Origin: Hordeum vulgare subsp. vulgare
Lineage: Eukaryota > Streptophyta > Magnoliopsida > Poales > Poaceae
Assembly: GCF_904849725.1 (NCBI RefSeq)
Contig: NC_058521.1
Coordinates: 145,604,744 to 145,668,743, forward strand
Reading direction: 5' to 3'
DNA length: 64,000 nt
The notes below the pieces were generated by a model. It saw only the letters and a program-made list of their open reading frames with translations. It was not told the origin of the DNA and ran no database searches. Made by a program: the position numbers and the translations under genes. Shown piece by piece: positions 47,079 to 58,603 of the stretch (position 1 is the first letter of the stretch; each line of letters starts with the position of its first letter).

Positions 47079-48227
47079 CCCTTAGTGGTGGCGCACCAGC
47101 CCACCTAGGGGCTAGTTCCCATCCACTTTTGGCCCATGTAGCACTTTGGGCTGGTGTCTCTTCCCCGTGGACCCCCCGAAACCCTTTTGGTGGTCCCGAT
47201 ACATTACCGGTGACGCCCGAAACACTTCCTGCGATCAAATCCTCACTTCCTATATATGAATCTTTACCTCTAGACCATTCCGGAACTCCTCATGACGTGC
47301 GGGATCTCATCCGGGACTCCGAACAACCTTCGGTAACCACGTACACTATTCCCATATAACCCTAGCGTCATCGAACCTTAAGTGTGTAGACCCTATGGGT
47401 TCGTGTAGCATGCAGACATGACCGGGACACCTCTCCGGTCAACAACCAACAACAGGGTTTGGATATCCATGTTGGCTCCCACATGTTCCACGATGATCTC
47501 ATCGGATGAACCACGATGTCGGGGATTCAATCAATCCCGTATGCAATTCCCTTTGTCTACCAGCATGACACTTGCCCGAGATTCGATCGTCGGTATCCCT
47601 ATACCTTGTTCAATCTCGTTACCTGCAAATCTCTTTACTCGTTCCGTAACACATCATCCCGTGGCTAACTCCTTAGTCACATTGAGCTCAGTATGATGAT
47701 GTATTACCGAGTGGGCCCAGAGATACCTCTCCGTCACACGGAGTGACAAATCCTAGTCTCGATTCATACAACCCAATACATACTTTCGGAGATACCTGTA
47801 GTGCACCTTTATAATCACCCAGTTATGTTGTGATGTTTGATACACCCAAAGCACTCCTATGGTATCCGGGAGTTGCACAATCTCATGGTCTAAGGAAATG
47901 ATACTTGACATTAGAAAAGCATTAGCAGATGAACAACACGATCTAGTGCTATGCTTAGGATTGGGTCTTATCCATCACATCATTCCCCAATGATGTGATC
48001 ATGTTATCAATGACATCCAATGTCCATGATCAGGAAACCATGATCATATATTGATCGACAAGCTAGCCAACTAGAGGCTCACTAGGGACAAATTGTGATC
48101 TATATATTCACACATGTATTACGGTTTCCGACTAATACAGTTGTAGCATGAATAATAGACAATTATCATGAACAAGGGAATATAATAATAACCAATTTAT
48201 TATTGCCTCTAGGGCATATTTCCAACA
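47079..48227 (-). repeat. 5' LTR of element E, outer part
   Basis: This is the continuation of 37753-38379, ending GGGCATATTTCCAACA. Together the two pieces make about 1,776 bp, a full BARE-type LTR. Confidence 0.88.
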
Positions 48228-49512
48228 CGGTCATCACGTGAGATCAGGTGGTTTCAACGATGAACATCTCCATGTTGATCATATCAACTATATGACTCAT
48301 GTTCGACCTTTCAGTCTCTAGTGTTCCGAGTCCATGTATTTACATGCTAGGCTCGTCAAGTTTAACCCGAGTTTTCCGCGTGTGCAAAACTGTCTTGCAC
48401 CTGTTGTATGTGAACATAGAGTCTATCACACCCGATCATCACGTGGTGTCTCGAAATGACGAACTGTCGCGATGGTGCACACTCGGGAAGAACACAATTG
48501 TTTCTTGAAATTTTATTGAGGGATAACCTTATAATGCTACCGTCGTCCTAAGCAAAACAAGGTGCATAAAAAGGATTAACATCACATGCAAATCATAAGT
48601 GACATGATATAGCCATGAACTTGTGCTTTTTGATCTCCATCTTCAAAGCACTCGTCTGATCTCCATCATCACCGGCACAACACCATGATCTCCATGACTC
48701 TGTTGCCATCAAGGTTGTCGCGCCAACCATTCTTGTACTACTATTGCTACCGTTTAGCGATAAAGTAAAGCATTACATAGCGCTTAATGATTGACACGCA
48801 AGTCATACTGAAATTAAAGACAACCCTATGGCTCCTGTCGGTTGCCGTAGAATAGACATGCAAGTCGATATTAACTATTACAACATGATCATCTCATACA
48901 TCAAATATATATCATCATGTCTTTGGCCATATCATATCACAACATACACTACAAAAACAAGTTGGACGTCCTCTAATTTGTTGTTGCATGTTTTACGTGG
49001 TTGCAGCTATGCGTAACTAGTAAGAACGCTTCTTACCTACACAAAACCACATGGTGATATGCAAGTTGTTATTTAACCTTCTACAAGGACCGCCCTTTGT
49101 TGAATCCGATTCAACTAAGGTGGGAGAGACAGACATCTGCCAGCCAACTTTATGCAACAATTTTCATGTCAATCGATGGAACCGGTCTGTCGTACGTGGA
49201 CGAGTAAGGTTGGTCCGGGTCGCTTCATCCCACAATACCGCTAAATCAAGAAAAGACTAAGGAGGGAAGCAATCTGAATATCAACGCCCACAAACTCCTT
49301 TGTGTTCTACTCATGATGTCATCCATGCATAGACCTAGCTCTAATACAACTGTTGGGTATCGTCACATGGGAAACAAAAAAAATCCTATGCTCACCCAAG
49401 ATCAATCTATGGAGACTAACATCTAAAAGAGGGGGGAGTGCATCTACATACCCTTGTAGATCACTAAGAGGAAGCGAACGTAATGCAGTTGATGTAGTCG
49501 AGGCACGCGGAG
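48228..49512 (-). mobile_element. Element G: third BARE-type copia copy, leader and LTR start
   Basis: The leader (48228-49337), on the minus strand, is colinear with the F leader; a worn primer site (49338-49348) and the first 160 bp of a 5' LTR (from 49351, TGTTGGG) follow. E inserted into this leader, and the rest of G to the left is missing. The LTR is cut near 49512 by fragment H. ORFs here are chance. Confidence 0.75.
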
Positions 49513-50286
49513 ACGATGATGTATCCCGAAGTTCACATCCTTGCGGATGCTAATCTCCGTTTGGAGCGGTGTGGAGGCACAATGCTCCCCAAGATGCCAC
49601 TAAGGCCACCGTAATCTCCTCACGCCCTCGCACAATGCAAGATGTCGTGATTACACTAAGAGACCCTTGAGGGCGGTCACCGAACCCGTACAAACAAGGT
49701 TGGGGCAATCTCCACAACTTAATTGGAGGCTCCCAACAACACCACGAAGCTTCACCACAATGGCATATGGCTTCGAGGTGACCACAAATGCTCGGGGCAA
49801 TCTCCACAACTTAATTGGAGACCCCGACGCTTGCCTGGAGCTTTACACCACAATGATTGAGCTCCGATGCACCACCAAGCTTCTAGGGGTACCAAGTACC
49901 CAAGGGTAATAAGCTTCTCAACTTCTCACTTCCACGTATCACCGTGGAGAACTCAAACCGATTCAACTATTGCAATGGCAATAACACACAAAGTGGTCAA
50001 GTCCCTCCCACTAAAATCCCTCCACAAGAACAAAAGTTGTGGAGAAATATGAGAGGAAGAACAAGGAGCTCACAAAGAACTCCAAGATCAAGATCCAAGG
50101 GGTTCCCCTCACATAGAGGAGAAAGTGATTGGTGGAGATGTGGATCTAGATCTCCTCTCTCTTTTCCCTCAAGAACTAGCAAGAATCATTGGAGGGGTTG
50201 AGAGTTAGTAAGTTCTAAGAAGATCAACAATGGGGAAGAACACGAGCTCAACAAATGGATTCGATCCAATGGGGAAGAAGACCCCC

Positions 50287-50294
50287 TTTATATA
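50287..50294 (-). promoter_or_regulatory. TATA box, LTR H
   Basis: The minus strand reads TATATAAA between a C-rich and a G-rich run, at the same relative place as TATAAATA in LTR M. Confidence 0.75.
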
Positions 50295-50335
50295 GTGGGG
50301 GAAAGAATCCAACCATTACCCCCACTCACAGCCCG

Positions 50336-50528
50336 AGCGGAGCGGTACTACCGCTGCCACGAGTGGTACTACCGCTGCCACGAGCGGTACTACCACACAG
50401 TAGTAAAACAATTATACCGTGACTGCCACCGCTGAGGCTGTAGATGCAGAGAAAGTCCGAGGGAGCGGTACTACCGCCCGAGAGTCGTAGTAAAAAACTA
50501 CTACCGCTCCAGGAGCGGTACTACCGCT
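50336..50528. promoter_or_regulatory. Palindrome array in LTR H, different motif from M
   Basis: Five copies share the core GGTACTACC, the fullest being AGCGGTACTACCGCT (7-base arms, one-base centre). The array lies just upstream of the TATA box, the position taken by the CGGANNTCCG array in LTR M. Confidence 0.65.
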
Positions 50529-51620
50529 AGATACCGAAACTGCCATAACTTTCGCATATGAACTCCGAATCGAGCAAACTCGAGCTTGTTGAATTCAGGA
50601 TGACAAGAGCTATCCAACAACGACAACAAATCTTAAGAGCATGTATTTATGAAAATGTCAATGATATAGAGATGTGGGACCTCTATGAATGAAGAACCGG
50701 CAAAAACCTTCCAACATCGAAAACATCATAGAAGATGCATATGGACTCTATTTTCGATGAACTCAAGCTTGTCATGAAGATGACCATAAGCTCTAAAACT
50801 CACAAAAATAAACACCAAACAAGAACCAAGAAATATGATGCAAGGATGCAAATGCTTTGAGCTCTCAACGAATGATACGATCAAGCTACTCACTTGAGAG
50901 CCCCCATTGACAGTATGGCAATGTGTCCTAAAATAGAAAACCTATCAAGGGCAAACCTATACTTTGAATCTAGTCCTCTTGAGCTAGATGATGATGATCT
51001 TTGCTTCCTCATGATGGACCACCTTTCTTGATTGCATTGGTTTGATGAAGACAAGTTGATTGCCCCCTGATACTCACTATGGGTGAGCCACTCTTCAGCA
51101 CATCTTCACAAGTCCATTACCACCACAATGGACGACAAGCTTCAAGCATGATATCTTCGTGATGCTCCACTTGAACAACCGCAATCTTGATGACAATCAC
51201 CACTTGATGTCATCGTTCATAGGTTGAATGAGATCTTCCTCTTGACCCAAACCCATGGAGACACACTTAACCCCACATAGAACTCTCACGAAGACATGGG
51301 TTAGTACACAAAAGCGTTATGGACAATGCTTACCATACCATGGGATCACTTGATCCCTCTCGGTACATCTTGTACACTTTTTGTGCTGATCATCTTGATT
51401 TACTCTTTGCTTAGTCTTGATCAACCTTGTGTCTTTATGACCAACCTTTGGATAATACTTTGAATACCACCTTGGTCATCATATAAACTCCTTGAAACCA
51501 ACAGATGCACTTCAAGAAGTGCCTATGGACAAATCCTTCGAATATAACTCAATGCAACCATTAGTCCATACAGATTATCATTAATTACCAAAACCACATA
51601 TAAAGAAATATGCTCTAACA

Positions 51621-51870
51621 CATGGAGAACAATGACATGGTGTAGACAAAGAGAATTCAATTAATATGAACTAACCCCATCATTTTATCCTTAGTGGAAA
51701 CAATACAAAGACAAATCTTGTCCCCTTCTATTACTTGGATATATGAATCCGTCAGATTGAACCCACTACAATGCACCCCTCTCACTTAACATAGATCAAT
51801 CTACTTGGCCTAAAAAATCAGTAGATCAGAGAGATTTACATAGCTACGATGATCAAGTGCTATTGTTTTA
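51621..51870 (-). repeat. 3' LTR fragment of element I
   Basis: About 250 bp match 53410-53650 in the other LTR with roughly 80 percent identity by eye, for example the shared AATTCAATTAATATGAAC. Confidence 0.75.
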
Positions 51871-51879
51871 TGCCCCTAG

Positions 51880-52620
51880 CTAGGCATAATGCATATGATC
51901 AAGTCTTTTCATCCTTGACATCAACCTCGTCAATAACACAACCCTGAATAATAGGAACAATAGGAGCCTTGAAAGTAGGATAATTTATCATGTTTATAAA
52001 GTTGGGATGCACACTAATCATTTTGAGATCTTTGTTTCTTTTGGTAGGAGGGGTACTAATGCTCTTAGGAACATATATGAACTTGGGACTTTTATTTTGA
52101 GAGGTACTAGCATTAGTTCTTGAGGGTGTGAAAGCGGAACCTACTGTACCAATGACTTCCTCTATTTTATCAATCCTATTCATGCTTTTCTCTACCCTCT
52201 CATCAAAAATTGTATCCTTCTCCCTTAAAGTTTTTAAGTCATTCCTACTTGTGACCCAAATTGAGTGATATGATTGTGAAGCTTTTTATCTAAGTCCTAG
52301 ATTTGTTCATTAATAGTCATTTTATTTTCAATGGCATCAAGTATTTGCATAGGTTCCATGGTCAAACTAGTTCATTAATCATAATAGGTGGTGAGCCAAC
52401 TAAATTTTCCATGGCCTTAAACGCATCCAAAGTGCGGCTCGTTAAGAAATTACCACTGGTAATCGTATCAAGTACAAATCTATACCAAGTGGTAATACCA
52501 ACATAGAAATTACATAGCAAGATGTTGGGGGATTGCTTATGAATTTATTTATTCTGAGCATTGCAAATCCTATACCATGTATCTTTTAAGCTCCCCCCTT
52601 TGTTTAAAATTGAGTACCTC
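51880..52620 (-). pseudogene. Element I gag remnant
   Basis: Minus-strand pieces read as retrotransposon gag. The best (51899-52183) is a Lys/Ser-rich stretch starting MNRIDKIEEV. Upstream (near 52380-52540) is a worn gag core with FYVGITTWYRFVLD-like residues. Stops interrupt the frame throughout. It is assigned to the Athila-type element by its place next to the tRNA-Asp primer site. Confidence 0.55.
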
Positions 52621-52810
52621 ATTATCGGGAGGAAAGGGAACAAAAGAATAAATAGCCATAACGACAAGCAAAGAAATAAATTAGTAAATAGCACAGATAA
52701 ATATTTTTTATTTTTTATTTTTATGAAGCAAGCAAAATACAACAACAACTAAAAATAAGAACAAGTGAATGATAATTTGTGTGAAGTTACTTGCTTGTAG
52801 GTTGAAGATA

Positions 52811-52829
52811 CTCCCCGGAACAGCGCCAG
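52811..52829 (-). other. Primer-binding site, element I (tRNA-Asp)
   Basis: The plus strand reads CTCCCCGGAACAGCGCCAG, close to the tRNA-Asp 3' end, about 17 bases from the LTR start. Confidence 0.75.
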
Positions 52830-52845
52830 AAACCTTCCTCATACT

Positions 52846-53740
52846 TGTGATATGCGTTGGGTTTTCCACGGAGAGTAACGGATGATGCAAAACAATATAG
52901 GTAAGTATTTCCCTAGGTATACAACCAAGGTTTATCGAACCAATAGGAGTAACAACCAACCCCTGTCTTCAGCGGCTACACACAAAAGAACAAACACTTG
53001 CACCCAACGCGGGCAAGAGGGTTGTCAATCCCCTTGGACTCATTATTTGCAAGCTTGTAAGTAGTGTGGTTGGTATTAGATAAATATAAATTTCAAAATA
53101 AAATAAAAATTAAATAATGGCAGCAAGGTATTGTAGCATTTGTAAACTTCTTAGTGAATAGACCTTGGGGCCATAGTTTTCCCTGGTGGTGTCTCTCATG
53201 GAAGTAAGTGTACAGTGGATAAACAATTACTGTTGGGAAATTAATAGAAAAGCGCATAGTTATGTGATGTTCATGGCAATGATCATGTGTATATATGCAT
53301 CACGTCCATAAGAAAATAGGTTGGCTCCTGTTTGCACCTATTACTACTACTCCACCCATCGACCGCTATCCACCATGCATCTAGAGTATTAAGTAAAACA
53401 AAGCAATACTTGGAGAACAATGACATGATTTTGACAAATAGAATTCAATTAATATGAACTAACCCCATCGTTTTATTATTAGTGGCAGCAATACAAAGAT
53501 GTAGTGTCCCCTTCAGTCACTGGGTTATAGAATCCCGTCAGATTGAACCTACTACAACGCACCCCCTCACTTAAGATAGATCAATCTACTTGGCAAGAGA
53601 AAATCAATAGATGTGAGAGATTTAAGAAGCTATGATGATCATGCACATAAGAATCATAATAGATTTCATAGAAGATTCAAATATTTTTCATGAATAATAT
53701 GAACACAAACCCACAATTCATCTAATCCCAACAAACGCAC
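52846..53740 (-). repeat. 5' LTR of element I
   Basis: On the plus strand it begins TGTGATATGCGTTGGG. An AT-rich part lies near 53080-53120. The right end is where LTR J starts; whether it is complete cannot be told because J continues past the window. No coding potential is seen. Confidence 0.65.
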
Positions 53741-54272
53741 TGTCGTGGTATAAGTCTGACAGTAGATGTGTAGGGTACGAAAGGATGGGCAGAGCCTTAG
53801 CTACGGCGAGGTTGGATGAGTTCAGGCCCCTCTGCGATGGAGGTAAAAGCCCTACGTCTCAGTGCTCTTGGGAGCTTTAGTGTCGAGTGGAATATAGGAT
53901 TATAGTAAATGCCAACCCCTGCACCAGTGGGGAAGGGCGGCTTATATAGAGTGCGCTGCCCTTCACAACGGTCTGGTGGACATGGGTGGAGTAGTGGCGA
54001 ATAAATGCATACATTACAGGTAACGTATGTCTTAAATGCTAATAATGGTGTATGAAAACGTACGACTGTTGCCCTCCCGGGAGGTTACGATGTACAGAGT
54101 GGAATTCAGTCGGTACGATAAATATGCTCCGAATGCTCGTCACCGACTGGATGATGGGGGGTCCTTAGTTCAGTCGGAACTGTCTAAGGGCCTTGCCCTC
54201 TGTGAAGGGTAGTCCTTGGGTAGGACCTATAGGGCAGGCCTATGACCCTACCCTGGGACTATAACCCCATCA
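53741..54272 (-). repeat. 3' LTR of element J
   Basis: The LTR is 532 bp. On the minus strand it runs TGATGGGGTTATAG to ACCACGACA. The interior side shows a purine stretch (GGGGACTAA) as polypurine tract. A TATA box (TATATAAG) lies at 53941-53948 on the minus strand. The five bases outside (CGCAC, 53736-53740) are the predicted target duplication. Confidence 0.82.
53941..53948 (-). promoter_or_regulatory. TATA box, LTR J
   Basis: TATATAAG on the minus strand, about 330 bp into the LTR, sits in a GC-rich context typical of an LTR core promoter. Confidence 0.7.
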
Positions 54273-54655
54273 TTAGTCCCCGAATGGATCGGGGTTGGAG
54301 CGACGAAGTGGCACCTGGAGTACGGATCCGACTAGTATGGATGTGACTTTGGCGTTTTTAGCCTTGGTCCATTTTATCCTTTCGACCAATGATCCGAGTG
54401 AATATACCAGTGAAACGAACCGTCGGGGACCGAGTGCTTACGCGGAATCTTTTGATGTGACCGGTCAAACTGACAGCGGCGGATTTTCTGGGATCTTCAA
54501 ATTTCGGTTGCCGCGCGCTCAGTGGGGATGTCGACATCGTTATCGAGTAGTTTCTGCCGCCTCGATTACCGCGCCTTTATCTTCTCCACTAATATCGCAG
54601 CAGCCGGTCGAGAGATAAGATTTCGGGGCCACCTGTTAGTGACCCAGTCGAAACC

Positions 54656-54664
54656 TTATTTAAG
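54656..54664 (+). promoter_or_regulatory. TATA-like box of the antisense gene in J
   Basis: TTATTTAAG on the plus strand lies about 130 bp upstream of the ATG at 54792, followed by a pyrimidine-rich stretch as in plant core promoters. A promoter of its own would be needed because the LTR drives the other strand. Confidence 0.45.
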
Positions 54665-54791
54665 CCTCTCCGGCGGGGGTTTATTGTTGCGCTGCCCTTG
54701 TTACTCGCACTCGCCCCGCTTCTCCCGTGGCTCATTGTGCGTTCCAAGCCTCCTCCTTCCTCTCCTCCTCTGCGGATCTGTTGCCTTCACC

Positions 54792-57700
54792 ATGACGAAG
54801 GGGCAGACGAGCAAGCTTGAGTCGCAGAAGAAGAAGAAGGCGGCGGCTCCTGCTCAGCGGCGACAGCGAGCACTACCGGCGGGTTGGATCCAGGGGAATT
54901 TCCTCCCCTCCACGGTGACGACGAACGACCTGCTGGAGCTGGTGGAGGAAGGCATGATTGCCAACAAGTTGTGGAGGTTGCCGGCGGAGGGCAAGACCGA
55001 GCCGGCACCACAGGAGGGAGAGCGGGTCTTGCTGCTCAGCCACGTGTACAGGGGCTTCTCCCTGCCTCCCCACCCCTTTTTTAGAGGTATTATGAATCAC
55101 TTCGGGGCGCGGCTACATCATTTTCCTCCCAACGCGATAGCTCATCTCGCCGCATTCTTCACTCTGTGTGAGTGCTTTATTGGATGTCCCCCCCCATTGG
55201 GGGCTCTTTAAGTATATCTTCTCCGCTAGGTCTCAGACTGTCAAAAAGCTTAGCCAGTCGGACGATAAAACCCATCTCCTCCAGCTCTGCGGGGGCTTAG
55301 GCTTCCAAAAGAAAACGAAGAGTAGCTACCCCCCTCTCGAGTTGTCCGAGTCAGTTAGGAACTGGCAGTCGACCTAGTTCTACTGCCAGGACATAGCTTG
55401 TCCGAATGCTACGACTGGGTTGCCGCCCTTTAGCATAGATCGTCCGGCTCCTCCCAGACAACTTGCGCTCTCCAAGTTGGAAAAGATTCAGATCCATCCT
55501 CTGGTCGACGCGCTGATAACCGTCGACCGCAAGGGAGTCACTGGCATGGACTTGCTGGAGACCTTTCTGGGTCGGCGCATCCAGCCGCTGCAAGCCCGAC
55601 ACCACGCCATGTGGCACTATGTGGGGCCTGAGGATTCCACTCGGACTCACCCAGAGTGCGTGACCGGGGAGACGGTGACAGCGTGGGTCCGCGGCATTAC
55701 ACGCGCATGCGACAACCCCCAAGGAGCCCGACGAGTGAGGCCCTTCCGCGCCGACAACCCTCCTCCGAATGAGGTGAGCGCATCTTGTCGAGTGCTTTCA
55801 ATATCTTAGATTTATCGCTTTTCTTGTGTCGCCGCTTGGTGTCTGACGTTGTCGACTGTATTTTGTGCAGGAGTGGACCAACTGGTATTCTCCCATCTCG
55901 AACGGGAATCCTGCTGAGGAAGCGGAGGGCAGCCAAGAGGGCAGCGTGGATAGCGCCGAGTACGTCTCCGACAATGGGGAGATGGAGGAGGAGTCTAAAG
56001 AGGAGGAGGGGGAGGCTGGGGAGCAGAGCTCGCCACCTCCACCATCAGAGCCTCGAACTAAGCGCCGTCACGAACCCGTGGCTCCGTCGGCTCCTCCAGC
56101 AGCTCCGAGTGCTCCGCCTGCTTCTCCCGTGGCTCCGAGTGCTCCGCCAGCTCCTCCCGTAGCTCCGAGTGCTCGGAGCGTGAAGAGGACCAGGGACACT
56201 GCTGCCGAGCCTACGGACCAACCGTCCAAGGTGGCCAAACCGATTGGGCCCAAGCCTCGGAAAGCTTTGCCTCGGATGAGGATCGCTGTTCCAGTTGCCT
56301 CAATGTAAGTGTCTTGTTCTCCCATCTTCATTCGATATTTGGCTGAACTCATGCTTATCGGACGAGTGGATTTTACTCGACAGAGCTGCCACCTCTGCCA
56401 CCTCTCTGCCGCGCCAGGACGATGATCCCATGGATGCGGATAACGTTGCCACATCTCAGCAAGGTACGTTGTGACGACTCCGAGAGTTTGCATTATTGTT
56501 TCGCGAGTGCTGTCTTTAATCTTGCCCTTTTTCTGCAACCTCATGTTGTTCAGTCAAGCTTCCTTCAGAGGTGATTCATCTGGAGGAGGACGGCCAAAGG
56601 GGATCAGGGCCAACTTTGACGCCTGTCCTTGAGGTTGTTCCATCTGTTGCTGCTCCCACTGTGGACGCGCCGCCGACCGAGACGATGTCGTCGACTGAGG
56701 CGGTGTCCCTCGGGGCGGAACCGACTAGAGCGGGACTTGGGATGCCCAAGGAGTCTTCTGTTGTGCCAGGCCCGTCGATAGTCTAGTACGACGCCCGACA
56801 CCTCCCGGAAGACCAAGTGGGAGCCGCCAAGGAGGCCATGGTGCAGGTGGAGTTGATGGTGGGTGATGCCAAGGGAGCGTACGACTCCATCGCGTCTTTG
56901 CACAAGAGAAGCTTGGAGCTCCAAGACGATATCCGAGTAAGTGCGCTAGTAAGTTTTTACTTCCCTCTTGTATTCCACTGGGTGTCCAAGTGATATACTC
57001 GGATACAGTAGGATTATTGTGCAGTGGGTTGACTCATAGTGAACCCAGTGGGTGTAGTCCCCGAGACTGTTGTTGAGTGCTTGCATCGGCAGGGGTCTGA
57101 AGAACTTTGTTTGTTTTCCTTGTTGAATGTGTCCGAGCTTTCCTTTGGGCTGATTTGGCAGAAGACTTGCGAAATGGGATCCGCGTAAAATACTCTGAAG
57201 GCGGAAAAGGTTCAGCTTGCTACGGAATTGGAGGCGGCTGTGAATGACTTGGCTGGTGTGAAGGGGGCGCTTGCTGACCGAGAGAAGTCTTTGGAGGAGT
57301 CCCGGGAGACCAACAAGGCATTGGTGGCCGAAATTGAGAAAATGGGCAAGCAAAGAAGTGAACTGATGGGTCAAATGAAGGTGATGAACCGTCGATGCAT
57401 TTCGCAGGAGAAGTATGTCAACGACTAGGCGAGGAAGATGATTGCACTGCTCGGTGATAAGCTTCTTGCCGAGTGCTTCTTGACTTTGTAATTCATTCTG
57501 CGCTTACTTTCTGCTCTTCTTTTCTATGCAGATTTTTGTCTCGACGCTGAGGCTGAAGCAGCCGACATTGAACGGTCGGTTGTTCCGAACGTTCCACTCG
57601 GCGACGAAGCGAATCGGGACATGCTCCAAGCACATATTCGCCTTGGTAGAGTGGGGCCTTTCATCGGCCGTCTGAGAGAAGTCATCGGCCGGATCGACAA

Positions 57701-58022
57701 GGAGCTGTGGCCCGAAGACGATTCCCGGCAGGAAATAGAAGGGTTGATGACTCGGCTGGAGGACGTCCCGAACAGAGTGCAGGCATGGAAGAAGTCTGCC
57801 GCGCGTTGTGGTGCGAACGTGGCGCTATCGCTGGTCCGAGTGCACTGCTAGGAAGCTCGCGAAGAAAAGCTGAAGGCGTTGCAGGTCGCCAACACCAAGA
57901 AGCTTCGATTCGAAGATTTCATGGAGACCTTCCTCGAGACAGCCACTCGTATCGCGGACGGGATCGATCTTGAGACCTTTGTGGAGCCTGCCAGTCCTGG
58001 TGCCAGTCCTGATGACGCTTGA
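54792..58022 (+). pseudogene. Antisense spliced gene of element J, Transposase_28 (putative gypsy-type) family
   Basis: This gene runs opposite to gag-pol. Exon 1 starts at ATG 54792 with a basic N-terminus (Lys/Ala-rich, nuclear-targeting-like). It contains the plant Transposase_28 core, with LLLSHVYRGFSLP, HPFFRGIMNHFG and HLAAFFTLCECFIG. GT-AG introns are proposed at 55774-55870, 56305-56383, 56464-56553, 56937-57161 and 57454-57531; all five keep the frame. Exon 2 is acidic then Pro/Ala-rich, exon 5 is coiled-coil, and the last exon ends at TGA 58022. Lesions are an extra C in a C8 run near 55196 and in-frame stops at 55375, 56784, 57186, 57426 and 57849. Similar accessory genes are known in maize Grande; the biochemical role is not known. 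Confidence 0.78.
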
Positions 58023-58261
58023 AAAACTTTACCTCGGTATGCCGAGTGGTATCTGTATCAAACTTGGGCCACTGTTGTTGGCCGTCACATTCGTGGTTCG
58101 GTGTGGGTAAGCTTGATCCACACCGAGCCGACTATCTTAGATCCAACGTTGAGTTCGAATCGAATATGTTGCTGTTCTTTCGCCAAGTTTATTTTCTAAC
58201 ACGATTTGAGCTCGTGGTTTTTGTTTGGCGTTTCTTGGTGAAGCCAATGGCAAACATGCGG

Positions 58262-58603
58262 AGCATGTAATTGTCAGTTGTCTTCACATCGACATGAGCC
58301 TCAGTGAGGGTCTTCTAAGCCTCGGAGTGGATCTCGAGGATACACTCAAAGGAAGCTTTTTACTTAGGCGATTCTGGATCGCAGCTAAGTCCCCGAGTGC
58401 GGCATCTCGTGCGCACTCGGAGCGAGTTGATACTCATGTAGTTGTCAGTTGTCTTGACATCCACATGAGCCTCAATGAGGGTTTGCTAAGCCTCCGAGTG
58501 GATCTCGAGGATACACTCGAAGGAAGCTTTTTACTTAGGCGATTCTGGATCGTAGCTAAGTCCTCGAGTGCGGCTTTTAGGGCGCACTCGGAGAGAGTTT
58601 TTT
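58262..58603. repeat. 171 bp tandem pair at the edge of the J repeat array
   Basis: Two copies of a 171 bp unit each end in the motif that forms the 72 bp array downstream. Shared landmarks are CACATGAGCCTCA-like starts and GATCTCGAGGATACACTC. Confidence 0.8.

Larger units (their letters stand above)
30641..48227 (-). mobile_element. Element E: BARE/Angela/WIS-type copia, decayed, with two nested insertions
   Basis: The element reads on the minus strand. It has a truncated 3' LTR (30641-31228), polypurine tract, pol and gag remnants, leader, primer site and a 5' LTR split by element F (37753-38379 and 47079-48227). A solo C-type LTR (32761-34283) interrupts pol. Many stops and shifts make it old. 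LTR termini (TGTTGGAAATATGCC) and the polypurine tract are diagnostic of the BARE/Angela group. Confidence 0.85.
49513..51620 (-). repeat. Fragment H: SIRE/Maximus-like LTR, related to LTR M
   Basis: On the minus strand the LTR starts TGTTAGAGCATATTTC and follows LTR M through its U3, with a single copy of the segment that is duplicated in M. It has a TATA box at 50287-50294 (TATATAAA) and extends about 780 bp beyond before breaking off near 49513; about 450 bp of the far end are missing. No adjacent interior remains. Confidence 0.8.
51621..53740 (-). mobile_element. Element I: Athila-type gypsy remnant with internal deletion
   Basis: The remnant reads on the minus strand. A 5' LTR (52846-53740, possibly cut at the right by J), tRNA-Asp-type primer site, decayed gag, then directly a fragment of the other LTR (51621-51870). 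The pol region is missing, so a large internal deletion joined gag to the 3' LTR. The left end is cut by fragment H. Confidence 0.7.

Noticed and set aside
55351..56544. Minus-strand ORFs opposite the antisense gene of J
   Set aside because: They are shadows of the spliced plus-strand gene, which has domain and intron support.
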